Assembly: GCF_030272615.1 (NCBI RefSeq)
Contig: NC_081411.1
Location: forward strand, 214,245,654 to 214,309,653
Length of the DNA: 64,000 bases
From: Cryptomeria japonica
Taxonomy: Eukaryota; Streptophyta; Pinopsida; Cupressales; Cupressaceae
Direction: 5' to 3'
The position numbers and the translations under genes were made by a program. Each line of letters opens with the position of its first letter. Positions within the stretch are counted from its first letter, which is position 1. Below, one piece after another: positions 1 to 12,100 of this stretch. The notes beneath the pieces are model-generated. The model worked only from the letters and a program-made list of their open reading frames with translations. It was not told the origin of the DNA and did no database searches.

Positions 1-620
1 CCAGTTACAATTTACAACACTACACTTAGCCTCCACTTTAATAGGAACATGAGCCTATAAAAATTATCACAATAAAATAGATGAAAGATGAGAGAGAGGA
101 CCAATTAGGAGCACAATCACAAGAAGTATAAGGCGTCACTAATTTCAAGGAACCAAACCCCCAATCTTAGGATATTAACTCACATAATCACATGCAAGGG
201 GACAAATAAGACAAAAGTAAACAAGGCAAACAAAGACAAACAAAGACAAAAGACAAAAGATACACGACATAAGAGCTAAAATCCAAAACAAGACCTCAAG
301 TCAACTAGTCGAAGAGACCTCGATATCAAAATGTCTCAACCACTAATATCATTCTTGAAAATACCATCACAAAGTCGTAAATGATCACATAAAAAGAGCA
401 ATAGCATGCATCAAACAATGAACTACAAATAGCAAAGCTATGAGCTCATGATGAGAAGAAAGGGAAGACATAGATATCACAGTCTAGTTATGTTTTTCTA
501 GGTAATCCATGAGAAGAAGAATGAAAGAAGACATGGATACACATTGTAGTTGTGCTTTACTAGATGATCCATGTTGGGGAGGAGAGCAAGAATAGTCTAG
601 CTATGTATGTAATTGTCTAG
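1..620. other. AT-rich intergenic DNA, no gene seen
   Basis: No ORF of note on either strand. The A-rich composition, with short purine-rich direct repeats around 220-260 and two loosely similar segments near 460-510 and 525-590, fits decayed retroelement leader or LTR sequence. No boundary or coding match is visible. Confidence 0.4.
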
Positions 621-624
621 TTTT

Positions 625-985
625 AGGTGTTAAGAATCTTGTATAAGAGTGTGTTTTCTCTGGTTTTGAGCACGCAACAACCTATGTAAAACATGAAATG
701 AAAATGAAAATGTGTGTTTGGTATAAGCAACATCTTGTGTAAGAATTTGTTTGCTCTAAGTTCGAGAATGTATAACACCGTGTAAGACAAATATATGCCT
801 GATTTCAAGGAAATCTCATGTAAGAGTTTTCTTCCTATAATTTTCAGAATGTGCAGCCCGTATAAGACATATAAATGCTACGTCTAGTTTCAATCATGAA
901 GTATCTCATGTAAGAGATTGTTTTCTCTTTTTTTTGGCATGAAGAATCTCGTGTAAGAGTTTGTTTTCTCCGGTTTTGAGAATGA
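625..985. repeat. Degenerate short tandem repeat
   Basis: About five imperfect copies of a segment with the core TCTCGTGTAAGAGTTTGTTTT, starting near 632, 728, 811, 901 and 945, at irregular spacing of roughly 45-95 bp. The two short reading frames across it on the minus strand carry repeat-derived sequence and are not taken as genes. Probably part of an old retroelement LTR or leader. Confidence 0.5.
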
Positions 986-1059
986 ACACCCAATTTAAGA
1001 CATCCAAAACTATAGTACAATGTGGTACAAAGAGGGTGATATGTATGCCCCATCCTCAA

Positions 1060-2079
1060 TATGTCAACATAGCTCTATTTTGATGTTTAAAGAAGATAGA
1101 AACAAGTATGCTAACCTTCAACACCAAGGAGATATCCTTTTAGGCAACAATGTTCATAAATCCAAACTAAAGAGGCAATACTTTTCCACACAAGGATAAG
1201 ATAGTGAAAAAAGAGATATCTTGAAACAAGTGTAAAAGGGACCTTTAAGAGGATAAGAGATCTTTGTTCAAAACACATCTACCTCCAAGAGGATATTTTG
1301 AACAAACATAACATCTTGTACCAAAAGAAGGGGAGGAGAACAAGAACATCTACCTTCCTCCTATTGGTAGGTAAAAGGGATTCTTGATAAAGGATGACAC
1401 ACTATTGACCCAAAGTGAAGGGTTTGTTTATAATAGATATGCATTTCCAATTGGAAAAGAGGTTGTGGTCAAGGATATACACCTTTTTCATAAGAGTGAA
1501 TCCTTGAGGAAAACAACAACTTCACACAAGGAATGACATCAATCATAAGAAAACACCACTCAACAAAGGAAAATTGGATCCTTAGAAAGGATGGGAGAGA
1601 TCATTATGCCCCAAGTTTAGGGACAATGAGAATAATTACACAACCTTGAAGGAAATACTATACATAAAGAAATGCACTATGTACTCACATGAAGGAATAT
1701 TCAATGAAAGAAAAGACATCAATATATGCAAAATGAAAATCTAAAGAAGAGGTAATATTTAAGGAAGGAAAGATTGAAATTAAAGATCACATGTACCCCT
1801 GTAAGAATAGATTATTCATGAGAGATGTATCATTTTATGCACTTGAAAGGACACCAAGTTATGAAGAATGCAACCCAAAAAGGAAATAGTGAAACCTTAG
1901 ATAGAGAGAAGAAATAGGATAATATTCTTTTCCCTCAAGCATAGAGGCAATAATAAATTATTTTTCTACCCCAAGATGATTAATATTGAAAAATCATCAC
2001 CACTTATGACAAAGATTCCCCAATTAAGCTAAGTACTAGTTCCATAGGGTAAGAAGCAACATGGAGGGTGAATGGAGTG
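1060..2079. other. Decayed repetitive DNA without a gene
   Basis: Purine-rich AT sequence with recurring phrases such as AAGAGGATA and AAGGAGATATCC. It resembles the untranslated leader of gypsy-type elements and lies beside a minus-strand gag remnant. Nothing coding is supported. Confidence 0.35.
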
Positions 2080-2940
2080 CTAAGGCACTACCTCTTCACC
2101 AAGAAAGAGTGCAAGATCGGTTGTAAGAGCTATGAAAGATCTATCATATTGGTCTTGAACAAATGTTTTAAATGGTGTAACAATTTCTAAGAGAATGATA
2201 ATAACTGTGATGAAAAAGACAATGTGTATCACCTTTCTTATGCTTAGAATTGTTATTAATTTTAATGAAAGGAAAGACAACATCTTATCATACTTCAATC
2301 TCCAAAAGATTCTAGTAGCTAATTTCTCTTGGCCATCAATAGGAGTAGGACTTGTCTCTTGAGATTTAGGACAAGGGTTGCTATAAGAAGATGGATTGTT
2401 TTCTATGATTTTGACTATGCCATTATCAATGAGTCCTTGCATTCCATTTTGAAAATTTAGATAATCATTGGTATCTTGATCATTAGTTTTATGATGTGAG
2501 CAAAAAGGAGTGTTTGAGGAAGAAGCACCTTTAGATGGATAATAGAGTTTATGTATTGCAAGATACTCCTTATAAGTTTTGAATTTGAAGATCATTCATA
2601 GGTGAAGGATGGGAATGTCCTAGACCTTTAGTACTAGTTTACGTAGGAGGGTTTATAGGGACTTTGATTCCTTGTTCAAATTTCCCAAGTCCTTTTCCTC
2701 TATAACCTTGTTTTGGTATTATTTTGTAGCCACTTATATAACATATTTGTAATTGAGAAGGAGTATTAAAAAAAATTTATTTAAAATTTGTAGTCTAACT
2801 ATATCTAGAAGGAACAAAAGGAGAAGTAGATGAAGAGGGAATATCCTTTGTAGGAAATTTCTCCTTTCTATCATCATTAATATCCTCTTTGATACATTTG
2901 GAAGGGAGATCCTTATCATCCAAGGCCTCATCTTTGCTTA
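2080..2940 (-). mobile_element. Ty3/gypsy gag C-terminus and G-patch remnant
   Basis: The minus-strand frame at 2595-2080 contains a degraded Cys/His segment (FCSHHKTNDQD) followed by a stretch ending in GLIDNGIVK. This is the pattern seen at the C-terminal end of plant gypsy Gag, and it recurs in the gag at 62.7 kb. Another minus-strand stretch, in DNA at about 2731-2640, reads QGYRGKGLGKFEQGI, a recognisable G-patch (D111) signature. A further frame at 2940-2795 is acidic/lysine-rich linker. The pieces lie in different frames with stops between them, so this is a dead copy. G-patch domains are known in betaretroviral and plant gypsy polyproteins; the family assignment here is from motif recognition only. 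Confidence 0.6.
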
Positions 2941-3390
2941 ATGTTATGTGGGGAGATAGATCATGATGTGGTGAGAGAGAGAGGGTAATTGGGTGAAGAG
3001 AGAATGAGAGAAAGAGTTGGGGGTAACTAGGAGATATAAGGAGAGGGGGGATGGAGAGGAGAAAGTAACAAAAAAGGAAGAGAGGAAAAGATGTGGAGAG
3101 AGGTGAAGAGAGAGATAAATAGAGGGTAATTAGGGGGAGAGGAGAGGGAAGTATCAACAAATAGAGAGAGTGAGTAATTAAGGTCTCTCTCCCCATCTCT
3201 CCCCTCTCTCCCTTTCTTGATAGTTATCTCTCCCCCCACCTCTCTCTCTCTATCCTCATTTTTTGATACTTACCTCTCCCCCCTCTCTCCCTCCCCCTAA
3301 TTACCCTCTCTAGTCCTCTCTCTTTGAACCTCTCTCCCTCTCTTCCTTTGTTGATAATTTTCCCTCTCCCCCTCTCTCCCAAAGCTAGTG
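2941..3390. repeat. GA/CT-rich low-complexity tract
   Basis: GAGAGR-rich repeats to about 3180, switching to CTCTCYCCC-rich repeats to about 3385, so the two halves are roughly complementary and could pair. The long Ser/Leu/Pro reading frames across it follow from the repeat and are not genes. Confidence 0.8.
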
Positions 3391-3994
3391 GCTCAATAAT
3401 CATAGGAGATGCAATGTAAATAGTTGATTATAAGCATAAATAAACTCCCAAATTAATTTGACTCACCACCACATCTCTAGTGTTGTAATTTTCTATCTCA
3501 CTAGGTATGATGACATTTATTTTTGAGGAATCAAGAAAACCGAAACATTAATTAAAAATTCTCAATAGCATAGAAATTATCCACCCACCCATGCTGAAAA
3601 AAACATCAAGGGACAAGCCTCAACTCATAAGAAAGAGATAGGTGGGAGTACACAAGAGCTAAAATTAAAAAATGCAAGCATTCAAATACCAACACAAAAT
3701 AATGAGTCCTATGACAACTTAGGCACAAAACCATAAAAATAGCCATAAAAATGAGAGAAAGCAATCTACAAGAAGGTCATTTAGAAGAATGAATCCTAGC
3801 CAAAGTGATGAAGAATGATAATATAAGAATCATCCAATGATAGAAGAATATCTAAGAGGAAACAATGGAATAAAACCATTTACCTTTCGTAGGTCTGCAA
3901 CCACTCACCTCTTTCCACCTCTTCCATAGTCATCTAGATTCATGTCAAAGAGATCTTTGGAAATTTAATGCTAGAATATTGCAAACTAGTAAGA
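3391..3994. other. Intergenic AT-rich DNA
   Basis: No coding signal or repeat boundary recognised on either strand. It borders the Copia fragment that begins near 3995. Confidence 0.4.
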
Positions 3995-4625
3995 AAAACT
4001 AGGGTTATAAGGTGTAATTTGAGCAAGGATGATGAATCTCCTAAAGAAATTAGACTCTATATAGTTTAATGAACGAAAGCTTATTATATGTGACTACATC
4101 AAGAAAAAATATTACACAAGTTGTTGGCATGGAAAAAAGATTACAAGATGCAACTAAAGAAACTCATGTGCTGGTAGTAAAAAGGAATTTCAAATATTTT
4201 AAAGGCTCTATGGACTTTGGATTGTGGTGTCCTAGAAGAAGTGATTTTTCTTTAACAACATACATTGACGTCAATTGGGCAAGAAGTATAATGATAGAAA
4301 GAGCACAAGTGGAGGTGTATTATTTATTGGAAACAATATTGTGTGATGGCTAAGTAAGAAGAAAGATTACATGTCTTTGCCTATAGAAGAAAAAGAATAT
4401 ATTGTTATAGTGTCATGTTGTACTCAAGTGCTTGGGATGAAGTAGACCTTGAAGGACATCAAAGTTGAATATGAGCAATTCATTCCAATTCTTTGTGATA
4501 ATATAGGCGAAATAAATTTTTTAAATAATCATATGATACATTAAGGGACAAAGAATATTCACATCAAGTATAATTTCTTAAGAGAAAAGGCTGCAACAAA
4601 CCCTATAATAGAGCAGTTCTTGAAT
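3995..4625 (+). mobile_element. Ty1/copia RT C-terminus and RNase H fragment
   Basis: Conceptual translation in shifting frames gives the classic order of the Copia RT tail and RNase H: a CNLSKDDESP segment, then SLLYVTTSRKNITQVVGM, then KYFKGSMDFGLWCP, a degraded tribasic/STSG region near 4290-4345, then LPIEEKEYI, CDNIGEINFLNN, and finally the TKNIHIKYNFLRE motif. At least two frameshifts and two stop codons (near 4443 and 4541) interrupt it, so it is non-functional. No LTR pair was matched. It belongs to a different Copia family from the element at 27.8-48.7 kb. Confidence 0.8.
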
Positions 4626-5560
4626 CTCATGGAACCTAGGAATGTTTCATTTAAACCTACAAATGGATATGACCTCCCTCCATATTAACCTCTCTCAATG
4701 TTGGTCAACTCAACATCATTTGATCATGGTAACAATGAATGCATTTGTTGTTATTGGAGAGCAATGTAATATGGCAAGATGTATATTTTTGTTTCATATG
4801 TCATGGAATGAAACTTATTATTACAACATGTTAAGTGGGGAAGGTAAATACTGGGTAAGGCCTTTGTTCATTCTCCAAGTCACCTAATCATTTCAAAGTG
4901 CATTATTCTCACATCCAACTATGACAGATTATTCCTTGAAGCTTGTGGCACCTAAGAATGTTTGTTTGGACCTACAAATGAATGGTGTCCCTACATATTA
5001 ACCTCTCTCAGTTTTGGCCAACTCAACACCATTTGACCATGCCAATAACAAATGCATTCTTGCAAAAAACTATCAATGGAGAGTGTTGCATATATGGAAA
5101 TAAGTATATTTTTTGTTTCATGTGTCTTAGAGAAAAACTAAATGTGCCAACATGTTAAGGCGGGTAGGTAAACACTAGGGAAGGCCTTTTTACCTTCCCC
5201 AAGTCACTCAATCATTTTGGAGTGCAATAAATATTCCAATGCAGTCTCTTATGAGACCTAAGAAAGAAAAAGTAGCAAACTATGATGGAATAGTTCTCAA
5301 GGCTCATGGCATAAGGAATGTTTCATATAGACTACAAGTACATATGGCATCCCTCCACAATAACTTCTCTCAATTTTAGTCAACTTTTCCCTATTAAATC
5401 ATTCCGACAATGAAGGAATTCTTACAAACTATTAGTGGAAAGTAGTGAGAATATGACAAGAAGCATATTTTTCATTTCATACACCCTAGATAAAAACCTA
5501 TCATGCCAACATGTCAAGGTGAGTAAGTAAACATTAGGTAATTCTAGGGAATATTCTCAA
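4626..5560 (+). repeat. Three diverged tandem copies of a ~340-bp unit
   Basis: The segment beginning AGGAATGTTTCAT occurs at 4638, as AAGAATGTTTGTT at 4954, and again at 5314, giving periods of 316 and 360 bp. Within each unit the same landmarks recur in order: ACCTACAAATG, CATATTAACCTCTCTCA, TTGGCCAACTCAACACC, TTTGTTTCATGTG and AACATGTTAAG followed by GGTAAACACTAGG. The array starts directly after the Copia RNase H remnant, so it may be 3' untranslated or LTR sequence of that element. The short ORF at 4642-4887 lies inside unit 1 and is not conserved in units 2 and 3. Confidence 0.75.
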
Positions 5561-5820
5561 AGCATTAATTCATAGCAGTGTAAACATGTAAGAATACAGT
5601 TTTTGAATTTTGTGTTTGCTGGAATATTTGTCCTTCCACACCTAATAGGATCAAACCAATAGTGCAAACTTCTCAGGGTGGGCTAGTAAATGCTAATAGA
5701 AATCCCCTCTCATTGCTAAAGTGTCCTAAGAAATATAGGCTACATTGTATCAAGATAGTCTCTAAAACCATAAACACAACCATTGCCAAATATCCTTTTG
5801 ATGTCAACTATGGAGATCTT
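5561..5820 (+). other. Short unrecognised reading frame region
   Basis: A 60-codon frame at 5662-5844 with no motif I recognise. It runs into the GA-rich tract and is probably non-coding or a pol shred of a retroelement. Confidence 0.2.
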
Positions 5821-6209
5821 CTACAAGTAGGTAGAGAGAGATAGGTTAAGGGAAGATAAAGATAAGTAGAGAGGGGAGGGGAGAGAAAAGTATAAAGAGA
5901 GAGGTAGGTGGGAGGGATATAGGGGAGGTAGGTAGAGAGATATAAAGGGGGGATATAGAGAGAAGTAGTGATAGAGAGGAATAAGGTGGGAGGGATAGTA
6001 GGATAGGTATGTAGAGAGAGGGAGGGTGAAGGGAGATAGATAGAAATAGAAAGGGGAACGAAGAGAAATGTAAGGTGGTAAGGATATTAAAGTGAGAGGT
6101 AGGTAGAGAGAGGGTGAGGGGAGATAGATATAACTAGATAAGGAAGGTGTGAGATAGAGAAAGATAGAGAGGTGGGGTGGGAGGGATATGGAGAGAGATG
6201 TGGAGAGGA

Positions 6210-6294
<85 letters not shown>

Positions 6295-6540
6295 GGTGGT
6301 AGGGATACAAGGATAGTTAGGTATAGAGAATGTGAGGGAAGATAGAGAGAAGTAGAGAGGAAAGGGGATAGAGTGAATATTAGGTAGAGAGAGGGTGAGG
6401 GGAGATAAAGAGAAGTAGATATAGAAGTGGAGAGATATAGGGAGAGTGTGTGTGATTTTAGATAGAGAAAGATTATGTGAGGGGGATAAAGGGAGAGGGA
6501 GGTAAAGGGAGAAGGTAATGCTGGTAAAGGGAGAGTGTTC
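5821..6540. repeat. Long GA-rich tract with a pure (GA)39 microsatellite
   Basis: About 700 bp of GAGAGR-type repeats. Positions 6214-6291 are an uninterrupted (GA)n run of about 39 dinucleotides. The long minus-strand frame across it encodes only Ser-Leu/Tyr-Pro repeats and is an artefact of the repeat. Confidence 0.95.
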
Positions 6541-6988
6541 TAGATCTAAGACCAAGGTTGAGCATCAATCTTCATGGATTGATGTTCTTCCACAGTATTA
6601 CACAGTTGATTTTCTATCTTGTTATAATGGAAAGGAATTTGACTCCCCTCAAGCTATGATGGTTGCCTCCTCACAAGAATATGTGAAGTAGGGTGGGTGC
6701 AATTTGCATTTTACCATGGAGAACACTTATTTTCTTCCTTTAGTAGCTTTGAAATATTCAAAATTGGAAGCTCTTTCCAAAAAAGACAATATTTTTTATG
6801 TTATTGATTGTCAACTTGGGAATACTAGCATAGAAGGCATTATGCTCATTTTAGACAAGACATCCATATATACTCATGAAGCTATGGAAGGAAAGAATCT
6901 CCTTTTAGCTATAGATCAAAATATTATAGTCTCTCCTAACTTTGATCATGGTTGGATTGAGGTCAAAATAAATAATTCCTCTTTTTAA
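6541..6988 (+). CDS. Unrecognised 94-codon reading frame, possibly retroelement-derived
   Basis: A frame from 6704 to 6988 is open for 94 codons. The same type of sequence appears to extend upstream to about 6560 across one stop, with a phrase reading VDVLPQYYTVDFLSCYNGKEF. The protein is neither low-complexity nor Cys-rich and shows no signal peptide or membrane segment. I do not recognise a family. Its setting between repeats suggests an old element or gene fragment. Confidence 0.25.
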
Positions 6989-7860
6989 AATCACCAGATG
7001 CTTCTAGGATTAGACTCGAAAAGGGGTCTACAAGGCTTGACTGGAAGTCTTTCTTTGAAGGAGTTTAAAAAAAAATAGTATTCTATAATGACTAGTTGGA
7101 TATGTTGTGTGTTCATCCTTCCACTACCTTTTTGTTGCACCCCTTGATGAAGGGTATTGGATTGATGTAGCTTGTGTTTTTTATAGTGGCATCAGAAACC
7201 AATAGGTTATGTAGATGATGTATTTTTTTATTTTTTAAAATTAATACTACTTCCACAACCTCTGTTGTGCATTACCTAACGAAAAATAATAATATACAAT
7301 AGTTATTATAAATTAATATTAATATTATAACATGCATTAATATTCAAGCTACAAGAAATGGATATCCATTATTAATGGATTACATTTTCTAAAGCAAAAA
7401 AAGGATATCTATTATTAATAGATATTTAAAAAAAAATTGCCTCAAGAATTCTTTGATTTTTGGTTTGGGGGCGTCAAACCTAAAAATCCAACTACACAAT
7501 GTGTTTAGACGTATCCCTTGGTTTTTTGGATGTCATCTTTTGTGTTGATGATTTTTTTAATCCAAATTTGATGAAATGAAAAGGTTTTATTAAGAAAATT
7601 GTTAGCATTATACCAATATAAGATGTTTTTAAAAATTTAATAGATAATTATTATTGATTTTTTGACATGCACTATGTCTAAAGGCTTGACTAATAGATTG
7701 ATTTAAAAACATCTATAACTTTCAAATATTGTCACATTTTTTAAATCTGTAAGATTTGTCACATTTTATTCTTCAAAAAATATAGGTTGAAAAAAAATGA
7801 AGTTCATATATGTTTATCAAGATAGGATGCTTAATGCTATGAGATTTCCACAACCCATGT
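6989..7860. other. AT-rich intergenic DNA
   Basis: No coding signal. It contains a small near-duplicate around 7360-7425, with phrases GGATATCCATTATTAATGG and GGATATCTATTATTAATAG, each partly palindromic. Confidence 0.4.
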
Positions 7861-7867
7861 TGTAATT

Positions 7868-8119
7868 CTCTTCTTTATTTTTGGAGTTGATTTTGTATGC
7901 AATTTTTATCATATTCGAATCACACTCCATGATTCATCATCGGGATGAAAACAAATTCCAAGGATCCTTGGAATTCCTTTTTGTCCCGATGATGAATCAC
8001 GAAGTGTGATTCGAATATGATCCTTGCAATTCCTTTTCATCCCAATGATGAATCACAGAGTGTGATTCGAATATGATAAAATTTGCATACACAATCAAAT
8101 CCAAAAATAAAGAAGAAAG
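7868..8119. mobile_element. Foldback (MITE-like) inverted-repeat element with duplicated right arm
   Basis: The left arm (about 7868-7964) is matched in inverted orientation by the right side. The centre is a perfect palindrome, AATTCCAAGGATCCTTGGAATT, at 7954-7975. Right-arm copy A (7965-8018) pairs with the inner left arm. A second copy, B, starts near 8019 and continues out to 8119, where AAATAAAGAAGAA pairs with TTCTTCTTTATTT at the left end. All arms share an ATCACACT..TGATTCATCATC word, which is also present once at about 27487-27510. There is no coding capacity and no clear TSD. A Foldback/MITE identity is inference from structure. Confidence 0.7.
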
Positions 8120-9096
8120 TTAGGATGATTCAAAAATTAGTTTTTAATATTTCTAAAAAGTCCTGAGAAATTCATAACTAATTATTTAATTGCAAAAAAT
8201 TATAAAAAAAAGTATAGGTCACATCTAGGAATGTGTCCTTTACTTAAAATTAAATATTCTAAATTAATTGTTTTCTCATACATAGGCTGGTTAGAATGAC
8301 AAATGCTTTTTTTCAAAAATTATAGCATTTTTGTATTGACGTTTTTAATTTTCACCAAATAATTTTGTTTTTTGTGAAAGAAAACAAGTATCATACAAAC
8401 TAAATATTTCTACAAATTTTATTCTTACATTTTTTTCAAATTATGTTAATAACCTAGTCAATTTTTTTATGTGAAGTTGCTTAATCTATATTTTTCTCTA
8501 TTTGTAATGCCACTTAGAGGCATAGTTTTGTCCATCATGATCCTGCACTCACCATTAATCTAATATCTACTTTTATAAAGCTAATATTGAAATCAAGCCT
8601 AGTCATAATAAATAATGATGATTTTCTAATAATCATTCAAAATAGTGTTAGTAATTAAAATTGTATAAAATTTAAATAGATTATAATGACATTACTTATA
8701 GCATATATATATATGAAAGCAATGAACAAGCACCTATGTATCTAATATAATATTGTCCCATATGAACTCATCTAATAATTAAGTATCAAAATGTAATTGT
8801 GATCACAAAGTAGATTGAACAATATATTATATTTATTTTCTCTTTATATCCATTGATTTTGTCATCATGATTGTATTTATTACACCTCATTATATATTTG
8901 ATACACACTTACTAGATGGGCTCATATAAATAAACTATATTAGATGCATATGTGCATGTTCATTACCTTCACATGCTACAAAAATGTCATTTCAATGTAT
9001 ATAAAATTCTATTTGATTTAAACTATTGGGATTGTTTCCAATGCGTTTAGACTCTATATTATTCATTTTCCAAATGTTAATTTGGATTAGTGAAGA
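8120..9096. other. AT-rich intergenic DNA
   Basis: No coding potential or repeat edge recognised. It contains a short (AT)n stretch near 8703-8712. The right edge is the 5' TSD of the following LINE. Confidence 0.45.
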
Positions 9097-9116
9097 TAAT
9101 ATATATAGACATTGAA
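9097..9116 (+). repeat. LINE target-site duplication, left copy
   Basis: This 20-bp TAAT...ATTGAA segment matches 13425-13444 at 18 of 20 positions and marks the 5' edge of the truncated LINE. Confidence 0.75.
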
Positions 9117-12100
9117 TAACATCTCTCATCAAAAGGCTAGTCATGATTTGGTTGCAATTTACTGTCTGGATATAATCTATGTTCAGGAGCCTAAGCTTTC
9201 AGATGACTCCATGCTCGAATGTGCCACTAGTATCTGGCGATTTGGTCAATGTTAGTGCATTGGTTCTATGGGTCTCTCTGGGGGTCTGGCTCTCTTTTGA
9301 GACTCAAGAAATATTTTTCCACTTTGGTGAATCTCTAGCCACTCTTCTCGTTTGATGGTTGCCTCTAGTTTGGAATTTGGAAAGATTATTTTGGTTACTA
9401 GTATAATGTCTATGCCCCAATTGATTTTTGTGGCAAAGGTTTTCTTTTGTCTCTTTTTTGGTATGTTAGATCATGTGATCCTTTTCTTCCATGATTTTTA
9501 GCTAGTGATTTCAATTTCGTCTTAAGTTTGGAGGAGAAAATGGGGGGCTAGCTCAGTTGGGTCCTTCCTCTAATCTTTTTCGTGAGAACATGGACTTCTT
9601 AAAATTAATTGATATTAAGCCATCTAATGAGATCTTTACATGGAATAGTCATCGATGTGAAGATGAAGCTATCTCTGAATGTATGGATAGATTTCTTTTT
9701 TCTAGGTTGGGGGTAGCTTGAGTACTACTTATAAAATTCTTGATTGGAAGGGTTTTAATCATTGGTCAATCAAATTTTTATATTCCTTTGTTTTAGTTCA
9801 TAACAATCCTACTTTCAAGTTCTAGCTTATATGTCTTTGTGACTCTTCCCTTCATGACTTAATGGCTTAGTGTTGGAGTGATGGTGGCCCTCCCTATCGT
9901 ACTACTATTTATTCCTTTGTTAAGAAATTTTAGGTTGTCAAATATTAGCTGAAGAGATGGAATAGGTTGTGCTATGGTAACCCTCATGCTATGAAGAGAA
10001 GTCCACAAGTTCGTTTGGATGTAATCACTTGCCAAATTCAGGATTATAGCTTCTTAGAGGATTTGAGTAGGGCAGAGTCTCAAGCTATGAGTGGTTTGAA
10101 GGAGCAAGAGCTTTGTGAGGATCCTTTTTGGAAGCAAAAGGCCCAAAATGAATAGCTTCAGAAGGGTGATAGGAACACTATCTTTTTTCATAATTTGGTG
10201 CAAGCTCATCGGAATAGAGGTTATATCTCCTCTTTGGTGAATTCTGAAGATGTTCAGCTGACGTAGCTACAAGCTCTGTTTCGTGAGGCTTCTTGGTACT
10301 ATTATATTCTCTTTTCTAAAGACTTACCTTCTATTGAGGCTGAGGAGAATATGGTCCTTTCTTGTATCCCTTATATAGTCACCAATGTGATGAATGAGTC
10401 TGTCATGTGTCGAATTTCTTTGTCTAAGTTGTAAGAGGTCATTTTAGGGATGCCTAAGGGTAAAGCCCTAGGTCCATATGGGTTTCCTATTGAATTTTTT
10501 CAATAATTTTGGGATATTGTTAATTTTGATTTGTTGGATGTGGTCTAAGAATCTTAAGGTAGCAAACAAATGTTGCAGGCCTTGAATTATACTTTCCTTG
10601 TTCTTATTCCCAAAAAGGAAGGTGCTAACCGATTGGATTTTTTAGGTCCATTGTTTGTATAATGTGGTCTACAAAATTATTACTAAATTGATTGCTGAGA
10701 GGCTCAAGATTTAGCTCTTGAATTTGATCTCATATGAGAAGGGGAGTTTTTTTTCGGGTTGACAAATTTAATATAAGGTGGTGATTGCTTTTGAAGCCAT
10801 TTTCTCTATGGTAGTTTCAAGGATAAATATATGTTTATCAAAGTGGATATGGCCAAGGCTTATGATAGAGTTAAGCGGCACTTCTTGGAAAAAATTCTCA
10901 TCACTTTTGGTTTTAGTTAGGAATGGGTCAACTTGACGATGAGTTGTGTTACTTCTTCTTCCTTCTCTATTACTATCAATGGCGAACCATCTACATTTTT
11001 TGGAGCTTCTAGGGATCTTCACCAAGAGGATCCTCTTTCTCCCTATTTGTTTATTCTTATGGTAGAAGGATTGGGAAAATTTATTAAGTCTCAGGTTTCT
11101 CATGGCTTGATTTAGGATAAGAGTTGGGGTCATGGGTTGCCCATTCTTTCTCATCTTCATTTTGTGGATGATACTACTCTTATGGGGTTTGCTCATCTTC
11201 AAGAAGCTAAATATTTCAAAAAAACATTAGATATTTATCTGGCTACTTTGGGTAAAAAAATAAATGAGAATAAATCTTCTATCTATTTTTATAATACTCC
11301 TGAGATTATTCAAAGAAGGATTACCAATATTTTGAGGTTTCAGGTTGGATCTCTACCCTTGGTCTGCCTGGGTATTCCTCTTTCTATTGGTAGGCTTCCT
11401 AAACTGTTCTGGTAGGAATTATCGGATAAACTGTGTCATAAGGTTAACCATTGGACTCATAGATGGTTGTCTATTGTTGCTAATGTGACTCTTCTCCAAT
11501 TTGTGGTCTAGGCTATTCCTATCTATAGGTGCCTCTTTTTACTAGCCCATGTGTATTTTCCTAAAGAATTTGATGCCCTCTCATGCCAATGCATTTGGGT
11601 GGTAATTTTAATACTTGTAAATGGAGCTTTGTTAAGTGCGAATATGTGTGTAAGTCGGAGGATGGGGTTCTTGGTCTTTATTCTACTAGCTTGAATGGGC
11701 AAGCTCTTACTGCCGAACTATATTGGCATTGGTGTACATGTCAATATCAAAGTTGGGCTCACATTCTCACACATAAGTATCTTAGAGGAGTTAACATTCT
11801 TGATGTTCCTCATTATCTTTTGGAAGGAAGGGGATCTCTGATTTGGCATACTCTAAAAATTGGTTCTTAGCTAGTCAAGAAAGGTTTATTTTGGATAGTA
11901 ATAAGGGCTTGTAAGCTCTCTTTTGGTTGGATTCTTGGGATGGAAATCCTTCTATCCTTTCTATGCATTTGCACCTCCAACCTCTTTTTGATACCTTTTT
12001 AGTCGCAGGTTGGGCTAAAGTAGACAGTTATAAGATTGTTCCTAAATTAGGGCTTGTCGATGGTTATGTTTGGAAAGATCCCTATGAATGGCCACCTAGT

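Noticed and set aside
2795-3239. Overlapping minus-strand frames of 133 and 70 codons
   Set aside because: Ser/Leu/Pro low-complexity sequence from CT/GA-rich DNA; only the extreme end overlaps a gypsy linker.
5821-6555. 244-codon minus-strand reading frame
   Set aside because: It encodes only Ser-Leu and Tyr-Pro repeats produced by the GA microsatellite.
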